Below are positions 26,401-35,851 of a stretch of 64,000 bases of DNA, one piece after another (the stretch's first letter is position 1; the number at the start of each line of letters is the position of its first letter). Under the pieces are notes generated by a model. The model was not told the origin of the DNA, did no database searches, and worked only from the letters and a program-made list of their open reading frames with translations. The position numbers and the translations under genes are program-made. Source of the DNA: Cytobacillus firmus (GTDB lineage Bacteria; Bacillota; Bacilli; Bacillales; Cytobacillaceae); the NCBI RefSeq assembly GCF_023715565.1, contig NZ_JAMBOJ010000011.1, positions 1-64,000 on the forward strand. The letters are read 5' to 3'.

Positions 26401-29400
26401 GCTAAGACCTTCCTTTCAGTGGCACATAAAGGAATTTGAATTTTTAATTCCTTTCCGTTTATAACGTAATAACCATATCCCGGCTGAATCTCTGCCTCTT
26501 TCCGGTCATATGGAAGGGTAAAGAGTGTCTGCTCTGATTTTTTCATCAGAACGACCGCCTGGCGGATCTGTTTGATTTCTGCCGTTAAGGAATCGTATCC
26601 TTTCGTCAGTTCATTATTGCTGCCTGTCACGATGACACTAAAGCCAAGATGGCTTCCATTTTTCATCAGCCTTGCCATTCTCTCCTGCAGGCTGTTATCC
26701 AATGTCTGTGCAAAACGGGAGTATCCATCCACAGCCAGCACGATTGGCGAAAACGCTATATCTGTATTGCCATGCTGGATTGCATTAAGATATTCCTTTT
26801 CCCTTTGGGATAATAGTTCTTCCGCCTTTGCTGCCCAATCGCTGATCTGTTCCTTTGTCTCGATATAAACAGAGTTTTCTTCACTCGCATAAGATGATAA
26901 TGCTCTATCAAAGGAATCGAAAATACCAATAGATTCAGCACCCTGAGCCAGCATTTGATTGATCATGAGCTTAAGAACATTTGTTTTTCCTTTTTGGGCC
27001 TGCCCAAGAATAATGCAATGCTTCGTTTTATTAAAGTTTGCATAGACAGGTTTGACGGATTCCTCATCAAGGCCAATTGGAATAAGCCCCGGCTGAGTTT
27101 CACCAGCAGTGTAGCGGGTAAAGTTGATCGTACTAAGCTCTGCCGGAAGCATCGGCACCTCTTCAGGCTGACTGCAGTCTTTGTATTTCTCCTTCAGTTC
27201 CTGAATGTCGGCCCGGATTGATTCCATGATCTCGAAATCATCTTTGCCTTCTGCAGGCAGGAATACCTGTGAAAAATAGGCCTCTTCCATTTTAATAATG
27301 GCTCTTCCCGGTATTGGCTCAGGTGCGAAAGGAACCCTTCCCAGAACGGAGTAAGCCTCGCTGCTGTCCATCAGATAATGGACCACTTTTGTTTTGAGGT
27401 TATTCATAAGCGATTGCCGGATTGAATTGATCCGTGTCGCCGCGAAAATCATATAGATGCCGAGTGACTGTCCATCCCTGGCAATCTGATTTATTTGCGT
27501 TTCTAGCTCCTGCATCTCTTCTTTTACTAAGTCGAAGTTATCAAATGTGATGTAGACGAGCGGCAGCTTTTCACTGCTCATCGAATTGTACATCTTAATT
27601 CCGCTGACTTCCTGCTGCTGGAATAAAAGCTTTCTGCGGGCAATTTCATCCTTAATCAGATTCATGAACTTTTCAATTTTACGTTCTTCATCCATCAGGA
27701 AGAAATCGGCCGTATGCGGCAGCTGCCTTAACGGAAGGAGTGAACCATTGCCAAAATCGAAAATATAATAATGCGCTTCTTCAGGAGAACGCTTTTCGGC
27801 AATGCTTAGCAACAAGGTCATAATCGTATGGGATTTTCCATAACCGGAGGAGCCAAACACGCCTACATTCCCATCCTCTATAATTTGATAGCTTAATGGA
27901 TACTGGCTCTGCTTCTCAGGCTCATCCACCATTCCTAAATGAATTTCATTATTCTCCTCAGCGCGGTAAAGCTTCCTGTTTAAACGCCCTTCAAGAGGAG
28001 GAAGCCATGGACTTCTAAGTTTCTTAATGCCCATCGAGGACTGTGCTGCTTCAATTTCTTCCACAACGGCTTCAATTTCTGTTTTCCCGCCTTTTTTCTT
28101 CCCTTGGCGTGAATTCACATCCGATAATGGAACAAGACCCAGGTCGGTTACAATAGCAATCTCATCCTCTGTCTCAGAAGAGTCTTCCAGGTAAGGGGCT
28201 CCGCTCCATGCAGATTGGAACAGTTCATAGACTTCATTATTGCCGACCTGCAGATAGCCACGCCCGGTTACAGTAATAGCAGCGGCATCTCCGTTTTTAA
28301 TGATCTCCCGGCTGTCATCTGTGTCCTGAACTTTTAAAGCCACCCGGAAACGGGCATTACTCCATATCTGCTCGTCAATGACACCGCCCGGCTTTTGGGT
28401 GGCCAGAATTAAATGAACTCCCAGGCTACGGCCAATTCGCGCGGCACTGACGAGCTCTCTGATAAATTCGGGTTCTTCACTCTTAAGCTCTGCAAACTCA
28501 TCGGAAATCAAAAACAGATGAGGAAGCGGCTCCTTTGCCATATTGTTTTTATAAAGTTCTGTGTAATCGTTGATATGATTTACCTGATATTGATCAAAAA
28601 GCCTTTGCCGCCTTTTCAATTCACTTTTGATGGAGGCAAGTGCTCTTGAACTGAAGTTCTTGCTGCCTTCAATATTCGTAATGGTGCCTAAAAGATGCGG
28701 CATATTTTTAAACGGCTGGGCCATTCCCCCGCCTTTATAGTCAATCAGCAGGAAAGCGACCTCGTGGGGATGGAAGTGAACAGCAAGCGAAAGAATATAC
28801 GTCTGCAGAAATTCACTCTTACCTGATCCCGTAGTACCAGCCAGCAATCCGTGCGGGCCATGCGCCTTTTCATGAAGGTTCAATAACGACAGGTCTTCCT
28901 TTCCTTTAAATCCAATTGGAACTGCAAGTGATTTGGAAGACTCTTTTGTAAGCCAGTTCTCTTTAATCGGAAGTTTCCCTACTTCTTTCACCTTCATCAT
29001 TTCCAGGAATGAAACGCTATTTGGAATGGAATTGGTCATGCCAACCTGGTGATCCAGCGTTCTTAACAGACGGGAAAATTCCTCATTCCCCTTCTTCTGA
29101 TGAGCATCAAGCCTAAATGGGATGCTGACCGCTTTTTTATCCTGAATCAGAATGTCTCCTTCTTCCTGATTGATATATCTGACTAGGGTTTGGATATTAT
29201 CATGAAGGTTTTCCTTTGAGTCTGCTGCAAAGATAACAGATATTCCTATGTCGGAATGGTCCCCCTCCAAATATTCCAGAATCACGTGATCCGCAATTAA
29301 CTGGTGATTGGCTATAATGAACACGAGATGAGGAGAATACACCCGCTTCTCCTTATCTTCAACTAAATCCCTTTCACGCAGAATCTCATATAAGGACGAT

Positions 29401-30878
29401 AGAAGCTGATCTCTCGTTTGTTCGTTATAGATCATCCCTTTTGCATGTGAATGCGGCATCTGAAAATGCGGAAGCCATTTGAGCCATTCCCATTTCTTAT
29501 ATTCTTTTTCGTTAAAAATAAATACAAACCGCACATCATGGTAGCTATGAAAAAAGGCCAGCTGCCCAATAATCTGGTGAATTTCATTTTTTACAACCTG
29601 CTCTTTTCCGATTAGCCCGATTGGCCCTTTGGCCAAATCAGCTACTACAGGTACATTTCTAACTTCCTTATAGACTTTTTCCATTTGGCGTGATTGTTCA
29701 AGCAGGTCATCAATTTCACGGTTTGCCAAATCTCCTGAGCTTACCTTGACCTCATAGTTCGCAGGCACATTTCCAGTACCCAGTCTGAATTGAAGAAAGT
29801 CAAAGCTCTGAAGTGGCCGCTCCCAGATCCGGTCGGATATATGGCCCGTAAAATATTTCATTTTCTCAAAAGACGGAAAGTGGAATTCCAGAACATGCTT
29901 CTGCTGATCAGACAATGCCTGCAGCTCTTTTCGCTTCTCTTCCAGATAGGCAGTATAAACTCGATGCCTGCGCTCTTTCCGCTTCTTTTGATTGCTTTTA
30001 TCCTTAAAGTATTGCACTGTGGATGTCACCAAAGTGGTCATGAACATGACCATTGAAATGATAATAAAAATCCCTCTTGGCTGAATTAAGGCCACGATGC
30101 CCATTACAACCAGCATAATCAGCGGCGGCATGATAATCAGCCATAATCCTCTGCCTGAATCATCCGGCTCCTGTGAAGGAAAGGATAGGGAAACCTTCTC
30201 ATTCGGCATTTCATAGATCATTCTTGGCGTTCTTCGGTAGAGCGGATATTTCTTTGCCATTTCAGATTGCGGCCTGATGGTAACGGGAAGCTTTGATTCA
30301 TAGTATTCAAAACTATCAATCTGGAAAAGATCCTCATCTATTATTCTTAAAGACATAAAGGGGAAGAACAGCACATCTCCTATTTCAAGGAAGGTCCTCT
30401 CTTCAACTCTTTTTCCGTTTATATAAAGCTTTCCTGAACCCGGTTCTGCCATCCAGCCCTTATTTGTTCTTATCAGATCAAAAGACTGACTGGCTTCCAT
30501 TAGAATACCGTTCTTTTTATAAATGGAAGCATTCGGGTTATCAGACGAAATCTCTATTTCCCTTTGATAGCCGGAGTAGTAGGTTTGGCTTTTAAGGGCT
30601 TCAGAGGTTACTATTATCGTCAGGATTTCCCCCGCATCATTTATCTGAAAGGGTTCTCCATCGTTCAGCCTTCCGAGAACCGACTCATTTTGCCTAACTT
30701 CATAGAATTTGTCGTGTTTTTCTATAGACACAATTCCTTTTGTAAAAGGAAGTTCCCTTATTGTCACCAGCTGTTCGAGCTCAGGACCAATGGTGATCCT
30801 GCCGTTCTTTTCAATTGGCATAGACAGCTGCTGGCAGTAATCGCTGTAAAACAACCATAACTGTTCCATCTCTCCCAC
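26397..30878 (-). CDS. essC: T7SS FtsK/SpoIIIE ATPase EssC (YukBA)
   Basis: The motor of the type VII secretion system, 1493 residues. Tandem FHA-like domains occupy about the first 200 residues, followed by two membrane helices (GLWLIIMPPLIMLVVMGIVA; FIIISMVMFMTTLVTS). Three FtsK/SpoIIIE ATPase domains follow, with Walker A motifs LLAGTTGSGKSEF (about 680), GVFGSSGYGKSHT (about 1010) and ILGQAQKGKTNVL (about 1293). It is a single fused protein, corresponding to B. subtilis YukBA. In S. aureus the EssC C-terminus differs between strains and matches the effector set, so the last domain is of interest here. It lies 12 bases after essB and overlaps esaA. Confidence 0.95.
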   Translation of the reverse strand: MGEMEQLWLFYSDYCQQLSMPIEKNGRITIGPELEQLVTIRELPFTKGIVSIEKHDKFYEVRQNESVLGRLNDGEPFQINDAGEILTIIVTSEALKSQTYYSGYQREIEISSDNPNASIYKKNGILMEASQSFDLIRTNKGWMAEPGSGKLYINGKRVEERTFLEIGDVLFFPFMSLRIIDEDLFQIDSFEYYESKLPVTIRPQSEMAKKYPLYRRTPRMIYEMPNEKVSLSFPSQEPDDSGRGLWLIIMPPLIMLVVMGIVALIQPRGIFIIISMVMFMTTLVTSTVQYFKDKSNQKKRKERRHRVYTAYLEEKRKELQALSDQQKHVLEFHFPSFEKMKYFTGHISDRIWERPLQSFDFLQFRLGTGNVPANYEVKVSSGDLANREIDDLLEQSRQMEKVYKEVRNVPVVADLAKGPIGLIGKEQVVKNEIHQIIGQLAFFHSYHDVRFVFIFNEKEYKKWEWLKWLPHFQMPHSHAKGMIYNEQTRDQLLSSLYEILRERDLVEDKEKRVYSPHLVFIIANHQLIADHVILEYLEGDHSDIGISVIFAADSKENLHDNIQTLVRYINQEEGDILIQDKKAVSIPFRLDAHQKKGNEEFSRLLRTLDHQVGMTNSIPNSVSFLEMMKVKEVGKLPIKENWLTKESSKSLAVPIGFKGKEDLSLLNLHEKAHGPHGLLAGTTGSGKSEFLQTYILSLAVHFHPHEVAFLLIDYKGGGMAQPFKNMPHLLGTITNIEGSKNFSSRALASIKSELKRRQRLFDQYQVNHINDYTELYKNNMAKEPLPHLFLISDEFAELKSEEPEFIRELVSAARIGRSLGVHLILATQKPGGVIDEQIWSNARFRVALKVQDTDDSREIIKNGDAAAITVTGRGYLQVGNNEVYELFQSAWSGAPYLEDSSETEDEIAIVTDLGLVPLSDVNSRQGKKKGGKTEIEAVVEEIEAAQSSMGIKKLRSPWLPPLEGRLNRKLYRAEENNEIHLGMVDEPEKQSQYPLSYQIIEDGNVGVFGSSGYGKSHTIMTLLLSIAEKRSPEEAHYYIFDFGNGSLLPLRQLPHTADFFLMDEERKIEKFMNLIKDEIARRKLLFQQQEVSGIKMYNSMSSEKLPLVYITFDNFDLVKEEMQELETQINQIARDGQSLGIYMIFAATRINSIRQSLMNNLKTKVVHYLMDSSEAYSVLGRVPFAPEPIPGRAIIKMEEAYFSQVFLPAEGKDDFEIMESIRADIQELKEKYKDCSQPEEVPMLPAELSTINFTRYTAGETQPGLIPIGLDEESVKPVYANFNKTKHCIILGQAQKGKTNVLKLMINQMLAQGAESIGIFDSFDRALSSYASEENSVYIETKEQISDWAAKAEELLSQREKEYLNAIQHGNTDIAFSPIVLAVDGYSRFAQTLDNSLQERMARLMKNGSHLGFSVIVTGSNNELTKGYDSLTAEIKQIRQAVVLMKKSEQTLFTLPYDRKEAEIQPGYGYYVINGKELKIQIPLCATERKVLA

Positions 30879-30890
30879 CTCCTGTCTATC

Positions 30891-32216
30891 TTAATTAGGT
30901 TTTTTCTTTTCAGCCTCTTCCTTCTTATCGGCAGGCTTTTCAGCAGAAGTCCCAGCATCCTTTTTATCAGCAGGCTTTGTCTCTTTTTCAGCCTCTTTTG
31001 CAGTCTCTTGTTCTACAGCCTGCTCATTATCTTCGCTCTTCCTCCGCTCTTCTTCCTCCTGAGCTTTCTGTTCCTCTAAATACTCGTCAATCTCAGCTTG
31101 AATTTCGTCGATTTTCTGCTGTTTTTCTTCAGATTTAAGCTTATCATCTGCTTTGACAACTTCACGGTATTTCAGCAATGCGAATAGGATTAAATCTCTA
31201 TCTTCAAGGTCACGGGAGATATCGAGTGCTTCCTTGGCATCTCCCCTTCCGATGTGAATCCAGTAGTGATAGTAAAGGGGATCCGTCTGCAGGGTAATCG
31301 TATTTTGGACATTCTCTTTTTGGTCTTCTGTCAATGCTTCATTTATTATGTAGGACTGTGCCAGTTCATACTGTACCACTTTGGGCATCTGATCAATCTC
31401 ATAATTGGATAACTTGGAAACGACTTCGCTATACTGGCTTTTCAGGAAATGCTCCTGACTATTTATAAATGCAGCCTGTTTTGGCTGAGTAAAGATAAGA
31501 GAATATAGGCTGAAAGCAACGAAAGGCACTAAAGCAATCAGCAGACCCCATGCCGAATATCTTGTGGCTTTCCACTTTTTTTGCGGAATCTTGGCATATT
31601 CCTTATCCTTCTTTTCAAGCATTTCTATATTAGTCCGGATGACTTCTGACAATTCATTTTCATCCTTGGCCTTTATGACACTTGCTGCTGCAGGCGACAA
31701 TTCAATGGTCTCATGGAGGCTAAGGTATTCCCGGAAGGAGCGATTTCCATCTACAGCGGAAGCGATGGTCGCTTTCAATTCCATCCAAAGTTTTTCCTGA
31801 TTGGTTTCATAGGGCGGAAGGCTCTCGCTTACACCATAATGAAGCAAATGCGGTGACAGGCTTTCATCTGCCACAATGTTTTCTGGACAGATGATGAGAT
31901 GCAGCCTGGAATACGGATGACTTTTCACAAGCTTCAGGAGCTGCGAAGAGAAAATCCATCTGCTTCTTTGGTCTTTCTTTTTTAATTTGGAAAAGGTTAA
32001 GTAATTTGAGGGAATTTGCAGGACGAGGCGCAGTTCATCCTCTGTTAAATGGATATCCCTTTTAATAGCTGATTCCATCGCCTGGAGCAATTCCAATTCC
32101 GCAGCAGCATCAGCTTTAATTTTCTCTTTTTGAAAAAGAATGGTAAGGGATTGATGATCTGTTTCGACAACCGCTTCAAGCTGCTCTTCAAGGTAGGTTT
32201 GACTCTTTACTGACAT
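30891..32216 (-). CDS. essB: T7SS pseudokinase EssB (YukC)
   Basis: A 441-residue membrane protein. A cytoplasmic pseudokinase-like domain (about 1-215) is followed by one membrane helix (SAWGLLIALVPFVAFSLYSL, about 222-241). An extracellular helical domain comes next, containing LSNYEIDQMPKVVQYELAQS. The last ~70 residues are highly charged (KEEAEKKKPN at the end) and low in complexity. Family members connect EsxA-type substrates and EssC in the core complex. It is tightly packed between esaB and essC. Confidence 0.92.
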   Translation of the reverse strand: MSVKSQTYLEEQLEAVVETDHQSLTILFQKEKIKADAAAELELLQAMESAIKRDIHLTEDELRLVLQIPSNYLTFSKLKKKDQRSRWIFSSQLLKLVKSHPYSRLHLIICPENIVADESLSPHLLHYGVSESLPPYETNQEKLWMELKATIASAVDGNRSFREYLSLHETIELSPAAASVIKAKDENELSEVIRTNIEMLEKKDKEYAKIPQKKWKATRYSAWGLLIALVPFVAFSLYSLIFTQPKQAAFINSQEHFLKSQYSEVVSKLSNYEIDQMPKVVQYELAQSYIINEALTEDQKENVQNTITLQTDPLYYHYWIHIGRGDAKEALDISRDLEDRDLILFALLKYREVVKADDKLKSEEKQQKIDEIQAEIDEYLEEQKAQEEEERRKSEDNEQAVEQETAKEAEKETKPADKKDAGTSAEKPADKKEEAEKKKPN

Positions 32217-32231
32217 TTTTAAATACTCCCT

Positions 32232-32471
32232 TTATAAAATTTCGAAACGGTCCCCAGTGGTAATCCCCTTTTCTGCCAGTTTATCGTTTCCTGACAGGAT
32301 CATGTGCTTGTTGGGAATTCTGACCCAATATCCTTCACGGGGAGGCTGAGGAATAGACTTAGCTTGCCAAACAATATCAACTACTTTTTTAACAGAGTGA
32401 TAGTTAGATAGACGGAGATCAAAAGGTTCAACTTCATAATTTTTCAAATCAATTGTTAATTCTATGTACAT
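32232..32471 (-). CDS. esaB: T7SS ubiquitin-like protein EsaB (YukD)
   Basis: A 79-residue ubiquitin-fold protein (MYIELTIDLKNYEVEPFDLR) that regulates or assembles the type VII system. The ATG at 32471 is chosen because GAGGTG lies six bases upstream; the frame is open three codons further. It is separated from esxA by a hairpin with a T-run that probably acts as a partial terminator, and from essB by only 15 bases. Confidence 0.9.
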   Translation of the reverse strand: MYIELTIDLKNYEVEPFDLRLSNYHSVKKVVDIVWQAKSIPQPPREGYWVRIPNKHMILSGNDKLAEKGITTGDRFEIL

Positions 32472-32483
32472 GTTCAACACCTC

Positions 32484-32523
32484 ATAAAAAAAGAGCGCTT
32501 TTCATCTGGTGAATGCAGCGCTC
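32484..32523 (-). terminator. Internal attenuator between esxA and esaB
   Basis: Minus strand GAGCGCT (32523-32517) pairs with AGCGCTC (32499-32493) over a 17-base loop and is followed by seven T. Lying inside the T7SS operon, it would reduce transcription of the apparatus genes relative to the abundant secreted EsxA. Confidence 0.75.
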
Positions 32524-32551
32524 CTTCTCCACTTAATTAATTCAGATCTAA

Positions 32552-32845
32552 TTAACCGCGAATTTGGCCAGCAATCTGGTTATCAGCATCTTCAAGAGCT
32601 CTTGCAGTATTATTAAGCTGAGCAGAAATATCCTCTAATAATTGCTGCATTTGAACAAATGAAGGTCTTAAAGATTGGTATTGTTCAGCAAACGCTCTGC
32701 TTGCTTCCCCTTCCCATGCACCTTCCAGTTCACGAATCATATTATCCAAACGGACAATCTGATCCCCAACCTGGCTGCTTTCTCCATTATAACGGTTAGA
32801 CATGCCTACTAATTCTGCTGGTGTAACGCGAATAACTCCTGACAT
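32552..32845 (-). CDS. esxA: WXG100 secreted protein EsxA/YukE
   Basis: A 97-residue helical hairpin protein, the hallmark substrate of the type VII system. The WxG-equivalent turn is ELEGAWEGEASRAFAEQY near residue 40 (WEG), and the C-terminal export-related pattern is present in ARALEDADNQIAGQI. The ribosome site AAAGGAGAG is strong. It is the promoter-proximal gene, followed by an attenuator, and no second esx gene is visible in the window. Confidence 0.96.
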   Translation of the reverse strand: MSGVIRVTPAELVGMSNRYNGESSQVGDQIVRLDNMIRELEGAWEGEASRAFAEQYQSLRPSFVQMQQLLEDISAQLNNTARALEDADNQIAGQIRG

Positions 32846-32876
32846 TCAAATCTCTCCTTTTCAATAGGTTACTATT

Positions 32877-32905
32877 ATTGTAAAAATACACAATACAAAG
32901 GTCAA
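32877..32905 (-). promoter_or_regulatory. SigA-type promoter of the T7SS operon
   Basis: Minus strand TTGACC (32905-32900), a 17-base spacer, then TACAAT (32882-32877), about 30 bases upstream of the esxA ATG. Both hexamers are close to the vegetative consensus. Confidence 0.7.
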
Positions 32906-33274
32906 TTACTTACTTGCAAAAAATAACAAAACAGTTATTTATACCCACCATTACCCGCCTTTTATATACTTAAACCATAATTGGTATTTTTTTCATAGTT
33001 TTTTTCTATTTATTTGATTTTCAAATTCAAATTTTCTACCTATTTATTACTATCATGGCAGTCAAAACTCGTCAAATTGCTTATAAGTCCATGTCGAATT
33101 ATGTCTGTGGTTTTATTCCTATAAATCTATAAACCCCCACTTGTATTTTTTAGGTAAAATTACCTCATCATAGAGAATTTAATCAAACATTCTTGAACCC
33201 CATTTTTCCCTAAAAACATCCAAACGGATTATGTAGTTCTTTGGAATCATTTTCCGGAATAAATTTCGGGGTTC
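32906..33274. other. AT-rich intergenic region, no gene seen
   Basis: About 370 bases between the T7SS promoter and the terminator of the ABC binding protein gene. It is AT-rich with no open frame carrying a ribosome site. Regulatory sequences for the T7SS may lie here; none is recognised. Confidence 0.6.
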
Positions 33275-33275
33275 A

Positions 33276-33312
33276 GCAAAAAAAGATACAGCAGAATCGC
33301 TGTATCTTTTAA
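33276..33312 (-). terminator. Intrinsic terminator after the ABC binding protein gene
   Basis: Perfect arms AAGATACAGC (33283-33292) and GCTGTATCTT (33299-33308) around AGAATC, flanked by A-run and T-run. Confidence 0.9.
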
Positions 33313-33319
33313 CAACTAT

Positions 33320-34318
33320 TTATTCCCCAACCACCTTAGCATCCTTAAGCATGTCCTCTGTCAAAGTAATCCCCTGTTCCTCAGCTGCTTTCTTGTTAAT
33401 CACAAGCTCAAGGCTTTCCGGATAGCCGACAGGAATTTCATTCGGCTTTTTGCCCTCCAGGATTTCAACAGCCATTTGGCCTGTGGAGTATCCCAGATCA
33501 TGATATTCAAATCCGTAGGAGGCAAAGCCGCCCCGTTTAACCGAATCACTTTCTCCCACAAAAGCCGGAATGTCTTTTTCGTTGGCGACGTTCAGCACAG
33601 ATTCAAGGGCAGATACGACTGTATTGTCTTTAGGGATGTAGAACACGTCAGCACGCCCCACTAAAGATTCTGCAGCCTGTTTTACCTCTGAACTTGTTGA
33701 AATCGTTGTTTCAACTGCTTCAAGCCCAGCTGCCTCGATAGCTTCTTTCGCATGCTTAACATTTACTACTGAATTTGGTTCCCCATCATTGTAAATAATG
33801 CCCACCCTTTTGGCATCAGGTACAAATGTCTTAATAGAATCAATTGTATTTTTGATGGCATCCGGATGTGTATCAGATGTACCCGTGGCATTCCCTCCCG
33901 GTTTTTCCAGGCTTTCCACAAGCTCAGCTCCAACAGGATCAGTGATGGCTGTAAAAAGGATCGGAATATCCTTTGTGGATTGCACAACTGATTGGGCACT
34001 CGCAGTAGCAATCGCCAGGATCAAATCATTCTTGTCAGCGACCAGGTTCTGGGCAATGGACATATTGTTATTCATATCCCCCTGTGCATTCTGGAAGTCG
34101 ATTTTAAGATTCTTTCCTTCTTCATATCCAGCATCTTTGAGTGCGGCAATAAATCCTTCTCTTGCAGAATCCAGTGATGGATGCTCCACAATTTGCGTGA
34201 TGCCAATTTTAACAGTCTTCTTTTCTGACGCTTCCCCGCTGGTCTCCTCATTTCCTGAACCACAGGCAGCAAGCATCAGCAATGCACTGCTTGCCAGGAT
34301 GGCCAATATCTTTTTCAT
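33320..34318 (-). CDS. ABC transporter substrate-binding lipoprotein (TrpX/PF04392 type)
   Basis: A 332-residue lipoprotein with lipobox MLAAC after MKKILAILASSALL. The mature part reads VKIGITQIVEHPSLDSAREG and contains NLVADKNDLILAIATASAQS, IPILFTAITDPVGAELV and KPGGNATGTSD. These are typical of the ABC_sub_bind family that includes tryptophan/tyrosine-type and other poorly characterised ligands. Normally a permease and an ATPase gene follow. Here the downstream sequence is only a terminator, so the binding protein is an orphan in this window. The ligand cannot be told from sequence. ATG follows GGGGGTATTTCT. Confidence 0.85.
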   Translation of the reverse strand: MKKILAILASSALLMLAACGSGNEETSGEASEKKTVKIGITQIVEHPSLDSAREGFIAALKDAGYEEGKNLKIDFQNAQGDMNNNMSIAQNLVADKNDLILAIATASAQSVVQSTKDIPILFTAITDPVGAELVESLEKPGGNATGTSDTHPDAIKNTIDSIKTFVPDAKRVGIIYNDGEPNSVVNVKHAKEAIEAAGLEAVETTISTSSEVKQAAESLVGRADVFYIPKDNTVVSALESVLNVANEKDIPAFVGESDSVKRGGFASYGFEYHDLGYSTGQMAVEILEGKKPNEIPVGYPESLELVINKKAAEEQGITLTEDMLKDAKVVGE

Positions 34319-34430
34319 AGAAATACCCCCAAGATATAAATTTTATAATTTTTTTAATATTTTGATATTACCACGGTAATACATTTGTAACAATAGCTAA
34401 TCCACCTTTTGTAGACAATTTGTCATTCAG

Positions 34431-34463
34431 AACAAAACAAAGCTGGTTCCAATCGGAACCAGC
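34431..34463 (-). terminator. Intrinsic terminator after the M14 peptidase gene
   Basis: Minus strand GCTGGTTCC pairs with GGAACCAGC around GATT, then TTTGTTTTG. Confidence 0.88.
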
Positions 34464-34476
34464 CTCTGCTTTTCTA

Positions 34477-35667
34477 TTAACGAATTGGTACTCTATTAGG
34501 GATTTCATTATATTCTTCCGGATTCAAATCATAAACACTGCCATCTGCAACTCCATGAATGATTCCCATAACACCTGTTTCTACTGTCTTAACGAGCTGC
34601 CCTTTCATCTTTTGTCCATAGTTCTGTGTCTGCCCTTTCACTTCAAATAAGACAACCCCACTCCCGTTCAGAGCAAAAGAGCCCAAGGCAGTTCCAGGCA
34701 AGTCTAAGTCCTGATCATATAACGAAATATTGGTAAAAATTGAATTTCCTTTTTGCTGAAGAGCATCATAAAGGGCTACGTTTAGCTGACGTGAGAAGTC
34801 AAAACGGTAATTCTCTGCATATTTACTATACTTTGCCCCCTCAGGAGAGTTTGGATCCGGAATAAAGTCTGCTGAAATCGACATGGTTACATCTTCATCT
34901 GTTCCTTCAATCTTATAAAAGCCCTGGTGATGCAGATCTAAAAAGACTTCAACACTTCCAAACTCCTCTTGAAGCCCTTTGTATACATCCCTGACTGTTT
35001 GCGATTCAGGTGTGATATACCATCCCGGAGTGCTTGAATTGCCCGGGAAGTCCTCCGCCTTTGGAACATAGTTTAAGTCAGGGTTAAAGTCACGGTTTAC
35101 ATCGAAGCCTGGCGCTTGAGAATAGTCGTCCCCCTGAAGGCTGCGTGTGTAATAATTCCAGGTTGGCTGTGCATTCTGTAATTGAGGAAACAGTTCCTGA
35201 ACCTCTTCCCAGTTCATAACATTGCCGCGCCGGTCCAATTCAGAACCATCGGCATTCATCATGGGAATCGCTACAATCGTTAGTTCTTCCCTAATTTTTT
35301 TTGCTTCTGCTGATTGACTTGAACCTAGCTTCTGAAGAATATTTAACAATGCGACAGTACCTGTCTTCTCATTGCCATGAATTTCACTCTGTATAAGAAC
35401 TACTTTATCCCCATGGCCTACCCGTGCTGTAAAGATATCTCTCCCCTGATTTGTTTTCCCCGCTGCCTCAACCTGTACCTGGCCATTAGATGACTTTTCA
35501 AGCTGGCTCAGCTTTTTCTTCAATTCTTCATAATCTACAAATCCATTGATTGATACATTTTCTTCTGTCACAGGCTTTGCTCCTTCCGCAAAGCTAACTT
35601 GAGGCGCGAGAATCGTTGCTGCCAGTGCTGCTGAACTAAGTGCTTTCCATAATGACTTTTTCTTCAT
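34477..35667 (-). CDS. Secreted M14 zinc carboxypeptidase
   Basis: A 396-residue exported metallopeptidase. A signal peptide (MKKKSLWKALSSAALAATIL, cleavage near SFA-EG) is followed by the M14 catalytic domain. Zinc ligands are in QSEIHGNEKTG (HxxE) and in VEVFLDLHHQGFYK. A nearby MNADGSELDRRGN segment and the catalytic glutamate region GSGVVLFEVKGQ complete the site. All key elements are present. The protein probably removes residues from extracellular peptides. It is monocistronic, with GGGGGAGGC before the ATG. Confidence 0.88.
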   Translation of the reverse strand: MKKKSLWKALSSAALAATILAPQVSFAEGAKPVTEENVSINGFVDYEELKKKLSQLEKSSNGQVQVEAAGKTNQGRDIFTARVGHGDKVVLIQSEIHGNEKTGTVALLNILQKLGSSQSAEAKKIREELTIVAIPMMNADGSELDRRGNVMNWEEVQELFPQLQNAQPTWNYYTRSLQGDDYSQAPGFDVNRDFNPDLNYVPKAEDFPGNSSTPGWYITPESQTVRDVYKGLQEEFGSVEVFLDLHHQGFYKIEGTDEDVTMSISADFIPDPNSPEGAKYSKYAENYRFDFSRQLNVALYDALQQKGNSIFTNISLYDQDLDLPGTALGSFALNGSGVVLFEVKGQTQNYGQKMKGQLVKTVETGVMGIIHGVADGSVYDLNPEEYNEIPNRVPIR

Positions 35668-35815
35668 TTTTTTGCCTCCCCCTAATCTATTAATTCGTTA
35701 TACGAACTATTTTTATCATGCCTTTTCAACAGGAGGATGTAAATCTACTAAAAGAATTAATATTCTGAATAATTTTATCCTACATTTTCCTTAGTTGGTA
35801 AGACTTTCTTCACAT

Positions 35816-35844
35816 CAAAAAGGACTGCGAAAAATCGCAGTCCT
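35816..35844 (-). terminator. Intrinsic terminator after opuFB
   Basis: Arms AGGACTGCGA (35821-35830) and TCGCAGTCCT (35835-35844) are perfect complements; on the minus strand they are followed by TTTTTGATG. Confidence 0.9.
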
Positions 35845-35851
35845 AGCAGCA

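Noticed and set aside
33798..34379. 193-residue plus-strand frame antisense to the ABC binding protein
   Set aside because: Shadow of the lipoprotein gene with no ribosome site.
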